The position numbers and the translations under genes are program-made. This document shows positions 23,273-44,283 of a stretch of 64,000 nt of DNA, piece after piece. Each line of letters starts with the position of its first letter. Position 1 is the stretch's first letter. The notes under the pieces were generated by a model. It had not been told where the DNA came from. It was given only the letters and a program-made list of their open reading frames with translations, and made no database searches. The stretch lies in the NCBI RefSeq assembly GCF_019649055.1, contig NW_026570246.1, positions 496,001 to 560,000 of the forward strand. Direction: 5' to 3'. Source of the stretch: Paramacrobiotus metropolitanus. Lineage: Eukaryota > Tardigrada > Eutardigrada > Parachela > Macrobiotidae.

Positions 23273-26200
23273 TCAACCATCTTTAGTACGAGAACCGTCT
23301 GAGATCACGCTGCGATTCGATTTCCCACTGGAAGAGGAACTGGCACCAGAGCTCTTCCTCGTGGCGTTATGCTTTTCGACCGCGTACGGAATCGGACCAG
23401 AATTAAAGGACTTCAATCGCTTCTTGGTCGAGATATTTTCCCCGTTTGGAGTGATTTCTGGTTGCTGCATCCCCATTCCGTTAGATGGGCTATTTGGATC
23501 GCTGTTTACTTTTCCGGACGAAGGTTCGGAATCCCCTTAAAAAGGAAGAAGAAGAATTTAGCGGTCATATCATGACAACGAATGTGGAACAATGCGAAAA
23601 TTATTCAGGTCGTCTAATATGATGTAAATCAGAATTTAAGGTGTTGATCGGCACATACCTTCCGGCTTGTTAGGAAATGTCGCAAGATCAGTTTTCAGAA
23701 CGGTAACACCATGGAGCAAAGCATTACGGGCTTTGGCGTTAACTATGCTCAATTCATGCCGGTACGTTTTGTTTTCCTCTCGCAGCTGTTTCACAAGCGC
23801 CTCCAACTAAAAATCGTCGTCTTTATTTTCACTACCACATGTCTGCCTTAATTCTATTATTTATTCGTAACTGCTTTCATGAACGGCAAACGCTAGTAAG
23901 TAAACCTATGCATGATAGCGTCTGAAGTAATTTACAAAAGTAATGAATTCACCTCTGCGATTCTTGAATCGTAGCGGTCTGCCAGCTGCTCACACACTTC
24001 TTCCGCCCGTTTCTGGCAAGCTTTCTCAATACGCTGTCGCCAGCGTTCCTGAACCAAACCACGCCAAGCACTCCACGCTCTCTGCACAATTCTTTGTCGA
24101 TAATGTCGACTGGCTATCACTTTAAGGGATTGCTGCAACCATGAAATAGATTCTGCCTGCATAATTTGCCCAAATCAGACTTTTTAATGGAAACCAGGTA
24201 GACAATCATATCAGAAATCAATTTACTGATCAATAATCACGCATCGACCAGGGGTATGTACTGACTTCGCGTCGATTTTCTTCTCTTTCATTCCTCCAGG
24301 CGGTGAAGGAACGGGCCAGAACGACCTGCTCCTTTTGGCTGGCCAGTGCGTCGGCCAGATTAGCGATAGTTTTATCGCGCTGGTGAATACCTTTGCTGTA
24401 GGAGCGGCATAATCGATGCAGGGAATCGATATCGTTGTGTAAACGATCGACATCTTGCTGTTGACTAAGAAGACAATCAACGGCCGGCGTTTCAACGTAT
24501 GGCATCGAGGATCAACCTACTTAAGCAGCACAGAAAAACGACACCTCACCTCTTCATCAGCTCGTTCATCGAGTTATTGAATTCTAATATTACGCGCTCC
24601 CGATTTGCAGAGTTCTCCGCCTGTAACCAGAAATTCCATTAATAACACCCGGGTCAAACATCCGGACTGTGCAATACAAGAAAACACAGAACGGATCAAC
24701 GCAAAACACCAACAAGAATTACGTACAAGATCTTCATAACATTTAACAATTGTAAATACCGTTAGTGAATCAAAAGAAAACCATACCATTACAACCTCTT
24801 TTTAAATTCAACCCGAATTGTACATCGCAGCTGTTATTACCAGAATATCCATTATCGGCGAACGTTCGCTAATTCTCATTCAGATTGATACTTTAACTGT
24901 TAAGCAAGATTAGGGCCCCAAACAGCCATAGGAAGGTACATACTTAACTAAATATGTAATACATCCGCAAAACTTATTGAGAAAGGAGCAATTAAAGCTT
25001 TTGCTGACGTTTCGAGTGTATTAGTAATGGACCAAAAGGATGCGGATCAAAATTAAAAAATGTAACGCAGATATGACTACGCTTCGTCATATCTATATTT
25101 CTGTAGCAAATTCGATATAGTTTACGGTATTGCATAGTTATTTTATTTTACCCACGCCTCATTGCTGGCACTAGTTAAAAGCACCGGTCATAATTGCATA
25201 ACAGCGCCGCCCAAAATCAAATAGTCTACCAGCACGGTGCAGTTGCAAACGAATTTATATTGATCCACTTCACAAAAATCCAATTTTCGTCAAGTACGAC
25301 GGTAGAGTAAAATTAGAACGCAATAATCTCTTTTCAGCTTATAACAAAGCACGCACCTATTTGCAAATCCGTTCGTTCGCTAGCTACATTAGTATACTGG
25401 TTATAGTAGTCGATAGTATAATCCTTCGCACGTATCCAATATCTCTACCGCTCTTCGTATAAGTGGCCGTAGATATTGCTCAACTCATGAAAAGTCTTCA
25501 TTCGTAGTTAAAAATTTTGCATATCGAATTCCAAAGTGTTACGGTCAAGGCCAGCTGCCAAGCAGAGTTTTGACCTCTTGGCCTCATGGAACAGACTTTT
25601 CCAGAAAAACGAAAGAATAATCGCAAAATTATTCATGTGGATTGCAGGCTGCTAAGACCACGAAACGAAAGCTGAATTCAAAATGATTAGAACCACATGA
25701 AACTTACCAGAAGAGCCTGTCGCAGCTCCGAATACCAGATATCCAGGATACTCTGCAGACGGTTAGCATCCAGATCGGAGGAGCTCCTAATGGACACAAT
25801 TCTGCTGGGCATATCGCCCAGGAATCGCGGCCCATTACTGGGCGCTGACTGCACCAGCTTCTCGCGGAATCCACGTCCCGCCGCACGGCTCTTAGCGCGC
25901 AGTTCACTCTCCAAGGAGGCCGCTTCATCGGATTCGAAGATGACGTTGTAGGGATGATGACTACTGGCGCGCGAGTCTTTCCCGTCCACGGGTTGCGTTT
26001 TGGCTTTGATGGAGGCATTGTCTTTGGCGTGCAGCAACGGACTGGATGTCCGCGATAACTGTTCATCGGAATCGGAGTTCTCCGATGCCGTAACGGATTT
26101 GAGCTGATTGATCAGATGCGAGACGTGCTGCTGTTTTGATCGGGGAATATTGGACGAACTGGCCACCACGCTGTCAATGTTGTCCATGCTGGACCATTCC

Positions 26201-27994
26201 TTCAAAATGCGACCACTCTCGCCATCGAATGGACTCTCTGAATCCAGCAAGCCAATGCTTGATTTCAGATCCTGTTAACACAACAAAACTGCCAAGTTTG
26301 AAAACGTTCCTGCAGCTTTCCGTGTAAAATTTACCTCAAAGATTTAAACCAAAAAGAAAAAGCTTACGAAACTTTGGGAAAACCGAAATTTGCAGTTTAC
26401 AGTTTACTGTTTGCAGTTTGCAACTTTGCATTCTTTAAACTCCGATGCAAATGAACATCACAATATTTTTGCTTGCGGATATTTGCTTCAAGCTGCAACC
26501 ACACAGCGGTTAACACGGTCTGTGTTTGGAATGAGCACAGTGCAATCTGTACAGACTCCAGACTCCAGACACTGCTTTTTATAAAATTAATAATAACACA
26601 TAATACTGCTTTAATGCCGTGATTAATTTTTTTAAGTTTATGGTGTAGAGCACATTCAAAAACTTAAGAACACATTCACCTGTTTGCACTGCTTTGGACG
26701 GCGCATGTTGTTGTATTTGTCGGCCGTGACTGACAAAATTGACACGAACAATAAAATTTTTCGTTCGTAGTTAGCTGATGTGCACATATTCGGGTTATTA
26801 ATTCGTTAGTAAAAATAATTAGCCAGTAATTTAAATTATGTAGCTAAGTATGCTGCCTAGTGCCGACTGCAGTCTCGTAAATTGCTAATGTACGCTGTAC
26901 GCACTGGTCTTAATAATTTCATCAGGTTCTGACGTCTTCTGAACAGTAAAAGACATACTGTACAGTATCTGTTGCATGATACGACCAGTTTATCATGTTG
27001 CTTAAAAAGCCTAGGGTATTATTTTAAATGTCGTAGCCGGCATCGCAAAATAAACACTGTGTTAACATACCCGCTCGATCGAATTTCCAGGATGCAGTCG
27101 TTGTGAGATCGACGATCGCGATTTATCGCCCGAGGAGCGATGACCAGTGTCCGCCACATCACGCTGGCCACCAGGGGCATTTTGCTGTGATTTGATTGAT
27201 TCCGATGATTCTTTCCGGTTGGTCCTCAGTGTTCCAGGCGCCGACGAGGCTAACGGGCTAGACACAGTGGCACTGATTTTTCGTCTGCCGGCCACACTCT
27301 CACCGGCCGATCCCGGCACGGAATCTCTCCGCTCATCCACCGCACTTTTGCTGGACCGCCGCGACACGGCGTCGGACAGCTTGCCATCTACCTCATCGGT
27401 GACCACCGTGGGGTTGTGGCCAGTTGAAGCCACGCGCTGTGCCGATGACCGCCGGCGCTGGCTGGATGATCGCGTGCTGCGATCCGACAACACTTCCGGT
27501 TCGGAGCGGGGACGCGGTGGCGTATCATTGCGCACGACGGTGGGACTGTCTGGTGTAATATTTTCGTCGCTGCGCACTATAGTCTGGCTGCCGGGCATAT
27601 CATCAGCGCTGCGCACCATGGTTTGACTGTCTGCTGCGTTATTATCATTACGCACCGCGGAAGCGCTAATGTTTTCCACATTAATATTTTCTACTTCATC
27701 ACGCACGATGGTTCCCGCGTCGCTGTCCCGTGGGGAATTTCTCTCTTCTTTCACATTGATTTCAGGATTACCCCGGTGTTTTTCCTCATTATTGCTCGAT
27801 GATCCGCTCCTCTCCGTGTTGGATTTTGGAGAGTGATTCTTTGTTGTTGATGGTGTTGCCATGTTCTCGCTGTCGTCTCGGACAACGGTTGGTTGATGAG
27901 CATTTTCATCACCGGATCCTTTTGGAGAATGATTAACCGTGGGCGAATGCGCGCTGTCGTCGCCCATCTCGATCCGAAAATAGTTCACATACAA
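23273..27994 (-). CDS. POC5: centriolar protein POC5
   Basis: A centrin-binding structural protein of the distal centriole, needed for centriole elongation. Seven in-phase exons: 27994-27071, 26271-25708, 24620-24550, 24464-24266, 24156-23953, 23806-23659 and 23535-23273, about 790 residues (781 if translation starts at 27967). Conserved parts: SILDIWYSELRQALL, KSQQQDVDRLHNDIDSL, ALASQKEQVVLARSFTAWRN, IVQRAWSAWRGLVQERW and KACQKRAEEVCEQLADRYDS, then ALLHGVTVL. The Trp motifs in a long coiled coil are the centrin-binding repeats of the family. The N-terminal third is Ser/Asp/Asn-rich and carries seven or eight degenerate copies of a TVVRDD-like motif. The C-terminus is Ser-rich and basic. A further in-phase exon could lie in the 1.1-kb intron 25707-24621, because the human protein has extra residues there. 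The exon 4 donor (GTCAGT at 24265) is a weaker call. Confidence 0.85.
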
Positions 27995-30415
27995 TGCTCA
28001 TGGTAGCTCCACATTGGATGAATAAATGTCGGTAAATCAATTAATTAACAATCACCGCTCTTATTTTTTTCATCCCGTACACATTCCTGTGGTAGTTAAC
28101 ACATTCCAAATTTTCTATAAATTTTAGCGAATAAAAAAATGGCGCAACACGATTAACTGGCGGTATGAAGCACAATCGCCGGCACCGTAGCAAATTACAT
28201 ATCACAATATTGGAACACAGACATTTTACGCGTTGTTGAGCACGTCTCGGTGGCACTCGGCGCGCCGGCTACACGGATGTCAAGCCGAAGTAGATCATCG
28301 CTGCAGAGGACGGAATATAATGCGACCTGCTCTTCAGAAATCCTGTATGGAGCTTCCCCCGGTAGCCGGTGTAATATGGAAGAAGTAAGCGCATTATAAT
28401 CGATGATTGCTCAGCAGAGATCCGTCTAGCCGGCTGCTGCAGGCTGTATTGTGCTGTTAAACGGGAGAGACACCTCCCATTGGTAGGTGCGTAAAGCCGG
28501 ATAATGCTGAGATGTTTTTATACTTCTCGGTGCGCTTCCATGAATGGGCCCGTCCGTCGCGTGCGACGTACACCGGTTATATTAAATTATAAAAACCCAC
28601 ATATTACTTAACGCACAGAAGTGTAGCATATGGTCATGACATGGAGCAGTAAAGGCACATTATAAGGTATGTATGCTTGGCAGAGGAACGCACTGGGACC
28701 GACGCGTCAGACTTCACGAGCGGAATCGCGAAATGGGAAGGTTGTGGCAGCGACTGACAACCAGCGGGATAAGCTGCTCAAGTGGTTTAATGATCCCCCA
28801 TTGCATTTTAATACGATGCAAATATCGTAGATCCCTACTGTTCTACACGGAATTCACGCGATATAGACGTAGACTCCAGACTACCAGTGTGATAACTGCA
28901 CAATACACTATACGAGTACAATCAGTAACTGCATAGTTAATTTCAATGGAATACTGGTTTTCAAAACTATTCCGCTGCACGGCTGCATCTCACAATTTTA
29001 AATATGGTGTATTATATGTGGTAGAACATTTTATTTTAGCACATATAGTATGTGCTAAAATAAAATAACGTGTGCAAAAAGGTCACAATACGTTGAGCGG
29101 TGTGTATATGCATATATGAGATGAGTTGCATAACCCGATCTGTCTGTCAGGTTATTATCGTCTCTAATAAATTACAATAATAACTAATAAGTATGTGACA
29201 AAATGCAGAATACAGTCACACTAAAAAAAGCAATTTAAATATAAACAACACAATCAATACAATTGTACAATGCAAACCATCACACCACAATGCACACGAT
29301 TTGCGTAGTACACGTCAACAGCTGATCAGTTTCACCATCTGATTTTTATTGTGCACACTTGTAGAGTGTCGATTTTTAGTTTTAATAACGAAGCGGTGTT
29401 GCACACTTGAAGAATTAAATTTTCGCTTAAAACTTAATGTTGAGCTAGCAGTTGTAAGGAATATGGATTCTGCCGTTGTGGTACTGTACTACAGAGTCCA
29501 GAGTATCTTTACTTTATGGGTGTGCTTTCATCTATAAATACTTCGAAGTAATGGTAGAAACTAGAAGTATGCCCATATAAATGTATTTGAGTATAGTTAT
29601 CGATTGAGTTTCGGTGGATCGTTGGCGTAATAAAAGTAAATTAATCGATATGCATGTATGTAACGGCAGTAACGCTGATAGCACCCGCTGGTGAATTAGA
29701 GAACCGTCCGCGCGGTTCTCAGGGGCAATAAAGCAGCTGGTTGTACACATACTGTATATAAATATCCTTCATCCGTTAGCGCCTGCAATATATGAAGGGT
29801 CTCCCCGCAGAAGATTTACTGTCAGTGATATGCCGTAGAAGTTGTAGGCTAGGATCTGGGAACGAATTCGATTTTTTGTTGAAATTAGTTCGGTCTTTAT
29901 GCAGCGCGTGTAGATGGAGTGATGGACGTAGAGCCGGAATAGTGCGACTGAGCATAATAACGGGGCGCCGGAAGTAGGAGGAGCCGCGATGACGTATGCA
30001 GTACTATGCACCGAGCATTCGGTAAGCAAAATAGTGCTTACGACTTTGTCAGCAAATAAAGAAATGCAAATTCAGAATTCTATCAGCCACTCTCAAACTG
30101 CATAATTTTGCAGTTAGTTCTGGACCTTTCTGCAGAAATTTCTCTAGAGAATAATGACAGAAGTTCTTGATCTTGATTAGATGCTTGTAAGAAGATTGTG
30201 GGCTTGTTACTGCGGAAAACCATGTGCGAATATTTTTCGTTTTACTTTACCAGGTTTGCTATCGCAGAAAATAAGGTGCAAATTAAGGGGACCGAGTGGC
30301 TACAAACCGCTTAACCAGGCCACAGTTGCAAGTTTGACATCCGTCATCAGTGCATGCTTTCGCGTTTCCAGCTGATCTTTAATGAATCAGGCATCATCTT
30401 CCAGCGCGACGGACA
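27995..30415. other. intergenic between POC5 and TMEM267
   Basis: POC5 and the TMEM267-like gene are divergent here, so both promoters should be included. A perfect 18-bp palindrome with a 3-base loop lies at 29028-29066. Frames such as 28673-28936 and 30181-30375 have no motif or exon partner. No other gene was recognised. Confidence 0.5.
29028..29066. repeat. perfect palindrome, 18-bp arms
   Basis: The arm ATTTTATTTTAGCACATA at 29028-29045 is repeated as its exact inverse complement at 29049-29066, separated by TAG. The strand could extrude as a hairpin or cruciform. Confidence 0.92.
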
Positions 30416-31404
30416 ATGGGATACAAGCGAGCTGGTATCTGCTCGTGCACCATTGTACTGATTCTGATTGTGCTGCCAGCCGTGACGATCATCGGTGATG
30501 TGATCCTGCGCTGGTTATCTGGGGATGATTTTCCCTTGATCTTCCGGGCCTGCTTTGATTCTTCGGTGCACATCTGTCTGGGATGTCTGGCATGGAGTGT
30601 CACATTAGTGCAGCGCACCCATGCGGTGCATGTACGCAGAGAGATTCTCTACGCCGGAATCATGTCTGCGCTGATTGATGTTGATCATTTCATCAAAGCT
30701 CGATCTCTACATCTGCAGGTAAAATCCGATTAATAGTGTCGTATTTTTATTTCTTTATTTAATTAATGAAACAATAAATCGAAAATTTAATAAGCGAATT
30801 AAAAACTCTATCATGACGACAGATTTATAGTCATTATGATTTGTGTACGGTTATTAGTCTTTGTGATTTGGTAGCGTGTTCGGCTCTGTGTTTTACACAG
30901 AGCTCTGTATGTGACACAAAGCCCTGAAATTCATGTTTGTATGTTATACTGTTTTTTAAATATGTAAATAGATTTCACTTCATAATTTGGAAGTAACTTT
31001 TTGCGGTTTAGGACGCTCTGCATATGGAATCTCCACCGCCTATGCACGACATTGTCATACCATTGGTGCTGTTCATCATATCCATGATATTGTACTGCGT
31101 CAACTGGTACAGAAACTTCCGATATCGCCTTCTACAATTCTCCGTCCTACATGCTGTTCATCTCTTCCGCGATGCTGCACGGCGCGGACTGAATGGGGGA
31201 TTTGTGCCGTCCGTGTTCCCTCCACATAGTCCATTCGGGATGTTCCCGTTTTTCATTCCGTTGTTTCCTCTGTTAGCACGATACATCGTGCTGCTGAACG
31301 AAGTTCCCATTGAGGAACGCGAACGTGATCCGCCGACACTAGTCATTACACATCCTTCGGAATCTGATGAAGAGGACGAATACGAGCGCACTTTATTTTA
31401 CTAA
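30416..31404 (+). CDS. TMEM267: TMEM267-like multi-pass membrane protein
   Basis: A predicted integral membrane protein of unknown biochemical role. Two exons (30416-30718, 31012-31404) join in phase to give 231 residues, close to the vertebrate length. The match to TMEM267 rests on the IDVDHFIKARSLHLQ block (vertebrate: VIDVDHFFLAGS), the later LHAVHLFRDAARRGL block (vertebrate: HHIRDGIRHGL) and the spacing of hydrophobic segments. Likely membrane segments are SCTIVLILIVLPAVTIIGDV near residue 10, SVHICLGCLAWSVTLV near 50, IVIPLVLFIISMILYCV near 115, and a Phe/Pro-rich stretch MFPFFIPLFPLLARYIVLL near 180. The C-terminal tail is acidic (SESDEEDEYERTLFY). Several AATAAA hexamers at 31908-31958 could be polyadenylation signals. 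Confidence 0.78.
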
Positions 31405-32131
31405 AGCCACTGTTTATACGTTTACAGCAGCCTGGTATTTTAATTTTTAGCTTTTTTTAATTTTAATTAGAAAATTACGTCAGTATTACTGTTTTGCGAG
31501 ATTGTGTATGTGGATATTAAATGTTTTTGGGTTTTCTAACCCTAAAAGAATTGTTTACGCTAGATTTCTAGTGTATTTTAATACGCTTTTGTGAATTTGC
31601 GTAGTGTTAGTTCTGAACAGTGAGTGCCAACTGTAAAGATATGTTCCGGTGCTCTGTTGCTAAAACGATTCCGGTCCGGTGTTCGCTTAGTCCAACAACA
31701 ATAGCACTGCATTTTTTGAACATTTTTTGGCACCAGTTATCAGGCAAGAAAAATTATTCGTACGTTATAAAATTCTTTAGAAAATACAAGCCGAGAAATC
31801 AGCAACAGAAACCACTTCATCATACGCTACCGGTAAAAATCACATATATCCATAACCGGAGTCCCGAATTGAGTACAGCACAGGGCCCAGACGAGGTGTT
31901 AGAGTGAATAAAAATCTCAACGTCTACAAAGGAATAAATCAAATCTGTTCACAATAAAAAAATTCCGAATCAGAAGAGTTTTCCGAGGCAGACAAAGCAA
32001 CTCACTGGCCAATTTCTAAGAGCCTGCTTGTGCGGAAGTCGTCTTTCTACAGTCAGAATGGTCTTGCCCTTGGGTAAACATAAGGGAACATCTGACGTTG
32101 ATACGGGCGCATAAACGCGCCATGAGGGCGA
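31405..32131. other. intergenic between convergent TMEM267-like and 3beta-HSD genes
   Basis: Shared 3' region. Three AATAAA hexamers on the plus strand (31908, 31933, 31953) may end the TMEM267-like transcript. No gene recognised. Confidence 0.5.
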
Positions 32132-34025
32132 CTATAACTCCATTTGTGCGTAATATTTTCTGCTTGCATCCACAGACTCCTCGTATGTGTAACGTGGTGA
32201 ATAATTCAGTACGCGCTCCGCTTTAGACCGATCAAAACTCACTCCCATTCTCAAAAACATTATCTGAGCTTTACTTGGCAGTTTAGTCCTCTTCACCGCA
32301 TCCCAGTCAGGCCAAACCCGCAACAAGAGATTGAAGACGAATATAAAGGTCAACACCACGAAATATATCACAGAAATGGGAACACTGAATCTGGATAAAC
32401 GCATCCGGCGATCTTCTAAAAACGGTCGCGCAAACTGGAAAGGACTGAGCATCGGAGTGTTATCGGTAATGAAATACGCTTGTCCAGCACAATCATCCGG
32501 ATGTTCGATTAAACTCTTCAAGGCCTGCACATGCGCCCATGCGACATTCCCCACATACGTCTGCTGGATTTTAGCAGTATCATTATTCCCAAATTGCAGC
32601 AAATTATTTCCACCGTTCTGGGCCAGTTTCAACAAAACCGGCACGTTGATACGATCATTTTCTCCATAAAACACTGTTGGTCGCAGCGATATGGTCCTTA
32701 AACGCTGGCCATTGGCCAGAGGAAGATTATCGGCGTCTTTGACCATTTGTTCGGCAAACCATTTCGTTTCTCCGTATCCCTTGTACAGCCACTCCGAGGG
32801 TTTTGGACAATCATTTTCCGCAGCGTCGACAAGCGGGTTGACGCCTAGGACAGCGTTGACGGAACTCGTGAAGATGACGTACGAAACGTTGGCTTCGTAG
32901 CATGCTTCCAGAAGATCCTGCGTTCCTAACAACATAAAAAATGCAGAACGAAGTTAAAACTTTGTGAACGCACACATGAATATAATTTGGTGCTGTCGTT
33001 AGGTTTCTCTCTGATCAGTTAAAAATCATAATAATAATTTTATCTTAGGACAACGATATCGGGTGGTTCATTTATATACAGCTGAACGGCTGCAAGCGGC
33101 ATTTAAGCAAAATTAGCTACAGATTTTCAACCGGACGCTACAAATGTTTTAACAATTGTGAAAGCGTCATCTTGAGCAGCTGAGATTTTTATAAATATTA
33201 ACGAGCGCAATTGCACCATTGAACAAAGTGAGCGAATCTGCTATCACTGCTATCTCTAATTCTCTAATAAGATGCCTAATGCCGATATTATTATTCATCA
33301 AAATTCAACACTTTGTAATTACACGTAAATGTAAAGCGATTTTAAAACGAAATAAAAAATTTTGAAAATTAGATTTAAATATGGCAGTTATGTACTTTTT
33401 TCTGACAATTTCACATTCAAAATTTACGAAAATCGTAATTCTGGAAGAGTACGAACCTATTGGCAGAACAAAACATGTGCTGAAAGAAAATGTTAGATGA
33501 ACGTGTAAAGCAAAAGATGACAAACCAAACCAAAGCAAAAGATGACAAAAGATGACAAACCATAATTACCTACCTCGACAATTGACAGCCCACATAAGAT
33601 TTTCGCCGGGGAACATTGAGATATCCACAATTCCGGCTAAGTGGAATACACACTGCACATCTTTAACTGCTCGACGAACCGTTGATGCCTTTCGCACATC
33701 ACCAGTGATGAACTCGATTTCGAAAGCATGATCGCTGCGTCCTGTTAAAACAATTTTGACACTTCGTTTCAATGATAAATGGCACAGCAACAGCAAACGA
33801 TTACCGTATTATCTAGTTTCCGCATTCCGCATCTGAAAGCTTACCATATCGTTCCCTGAAGTAATCCTGCCCATCAGTAGAATTATCCAAAATTCTTATG
33901 ATCTTCTTGGCCTCCGTGGTAGTTTTATCGAAGTGCTCTTGGAGAAGATCCACTAAAAATCGGCCTAAACAACCGTTTCCACCTGTGATCAAAACGGTAC
34001 TCACATCCGATAGAGACATGATCAT
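32132..34025 (-). CDS. 3-beta-hydroxysteroid dehydrogenase / sterol-4-alpha-carboxylate 3-dehydrogenase family
   Basis: An NAD(P)-dependent short-chain dehydrogenase of the extended class, probably anchored in the ER and acting on steroids or sterols. Three in-phase exons (34025-33845, 33741-33574, 32925-32132) give 380 residues, the usual size. The N-terminal Rossmann motif TVLITGGNGCLGRFLVDLL binds the cofactor. FEIEFITGDVRK, VQCVFHLAGIVDISMF and VNCRGTQDLLEACYEA follow. The catalytic pair is in YGETK, preceded by FTSSVNAVLG. A hydrophobic segment ISVIYFVVLTFIFVFNLLL near residues 295-315 is the membrane helix typical of the family. Later, QQTYVGNVAWAHVQAL matches the family signature. I cannot separate HSD3B from NSDHL by eye, so no symbol is given. 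In ecdysozoans such enzymes have been linked to sterol or ecdysteroid metabolism, and the neighbouring HR3 receptor acts in ecdysteroid signalling, but the adjacency may be chance. Confidence 0.88.
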
Positions 34026-35864
34026 GATGTACGCAGATGTCCGCTATCAAGAACGACAGCAAACAAATTTGACAAATCACATCAGGAATCGCTAACAAAT
34101 ACAGCGGAATGAAAGCGGAAAATAAGCCCAAAAAGAAAAAATTCAAAAGAAGTTAGAAGTACTAATTTTTGCTTAACCCCACGGCGGTTTACGCTGACTG
34201 ACAACTTCATACGGCAAAACAAAATCTTATTTGGCTCACAGCGCACTGTTTACAACTCTAGTCAGTCGTACCGGTACAGAGTCTGTACTACTTTGTACAC
34301 CGGAAATCAAAAATTAATGTAATACCTCGTAATTACAGTTAACATTATTACGAGCAACAGGTATCTAATATCTATGTGCACGAGTGTCGTCTACATTTCG
34401 AGACACGTAGTCAAGCAAAATACAAATATAAATAATATGAATCTTATAATAATACAAGTACAAGAAAGACTTCCGCTTACGGAGGAGCCAGGTAATTTCA
34501 CGTGAACTTAGCAAGAATAACGTTCCAAATTCCAAGCGCATAACATTGCCATAAAAAGTGCAGACAATAAATACAATTCACCGGAAACGGTACTTAGCTA
34601 GTTAATGAAGTTCTGTAACCATCAATTTGCAACTTTCTTTGAATGACAACAAGCGTATCGTATAGTAGTTTACTGTGGCTATCACGTATTTGTTTATAAA
34701 ATTATGGTCTGCTGGACTATCATCCGCCTCACCCGTAATTGTTCGATTAAGTCAATAAACAGCGACAGATAAAAGCTGAAGACTATACTCGTAAGTTGTG
34801 AATGCTTTGTTTCCACGAATCAGAATACATTTTATTTTATACAGAAAGTAAAACACGAAGCATTTTCAAGACAAAAGCAACAATTGCACAGGCTTTTCAG
34901 ATAGTAAAAGAAAACAAAGCCAAGAAAACATCAAAGAGTTAACAGAGTAAAATCTCCAGAATCAACCAGCATCAGGAGGCGAATAAAAGGGGACGACTAT
35001 TACAGCAAATTAACTTCTCAAAAGAAAAAAAACTCTGCTCTCTACACCGGAGCAAGAATACCAGCCAGATCAAATGAAAACGGAAGAAACAAAATATGTT
35101 TCTCTGGCCGTTTTTCGAAAAATTCAGCAGCCAGCATTCTCGCCAAGGTATCAAAAAACATTGCCACCGAAAGTCGCGTATTCGGGACATTAAGCAAAAA
35201 AGAACATGGCTTCTCTCTAAACGCTAAAGATGATAAAATCGCTTAAAAAGGACACAGATAATAGAAAAACAAAGTGTGCGAATTGCTCCACCACCTGGCG
35301 ATGCGACAGCGTCCGATGAAACACAATAACGAATAAGATATGTCCAAAATCCCAAAAGCAGTGCAAAAATGTCATGTCCATAGGTAAAATGACGGAAGAT
35401 CCAAATGTCCCAAACAAAACATTCGTCCCCGCACAGCTGCGCCGGAACCGGCGTCCACGGCGACACAACGATAACGCAACAATAACCAGTGTGCATCAAA
35501 TCGGATGAGGTTTAGTTAATGCGAGGGGAGAAAGAAAAAGGGAGTAAAACCGCGCGTAAATTACAGGCAAAATTTAAATATACACGAATTAACTACAAAC
35601 TGTATACAAAGCTCTCTGTGTGTCTATCCGAAGATAAAATCTCTCTGTTAACTTTTCGCCGACAAGGATAGCGCGACGAACAACTGAAGAAATTTCTTTC
35701 CCCCGCGTTTTTGTCGATCCATCCAGTCGCAGCCGTCCACATTCCATTAGAAGAGACCAGAATTAAAATTCCATTTCAGGAGAACAAACAGCAAACACTT
35801 TCTCTGTATAGAAACTTTATGTCGAGAGAACTGTCGGGGTCACGTGATCCGTGCGGCACGCGGT
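34026..35864. other. intergenic / long 3' UTR region of the HR3 gene
   Basis: Lies upstream of the dehydrogenase and downstream of the receptor stop codon, both on the minus strand. It probably holds the dehydrogenase promoter and the receptor 3' UTR. Frames at 35190-34972 and 35499-35224 (minus) have no family motif. Confidence 0.5.

Positions 35865-44283
<8,419 letters not shown>

Noticed and set aside
27147-27626. 159-codon open frame on the plus strand
   Set aside because: It lies opposite the first POC5 exon, whose minus-strand frame is longer and carries the repeated motif. Its openness follows from the codon bias of that exon.
32331-32669. Plus-strand open frame of 112 codons
   Set aside because: It is the reverse of the third dehydrogenase exon, which carries the catalytic and membrane segments.
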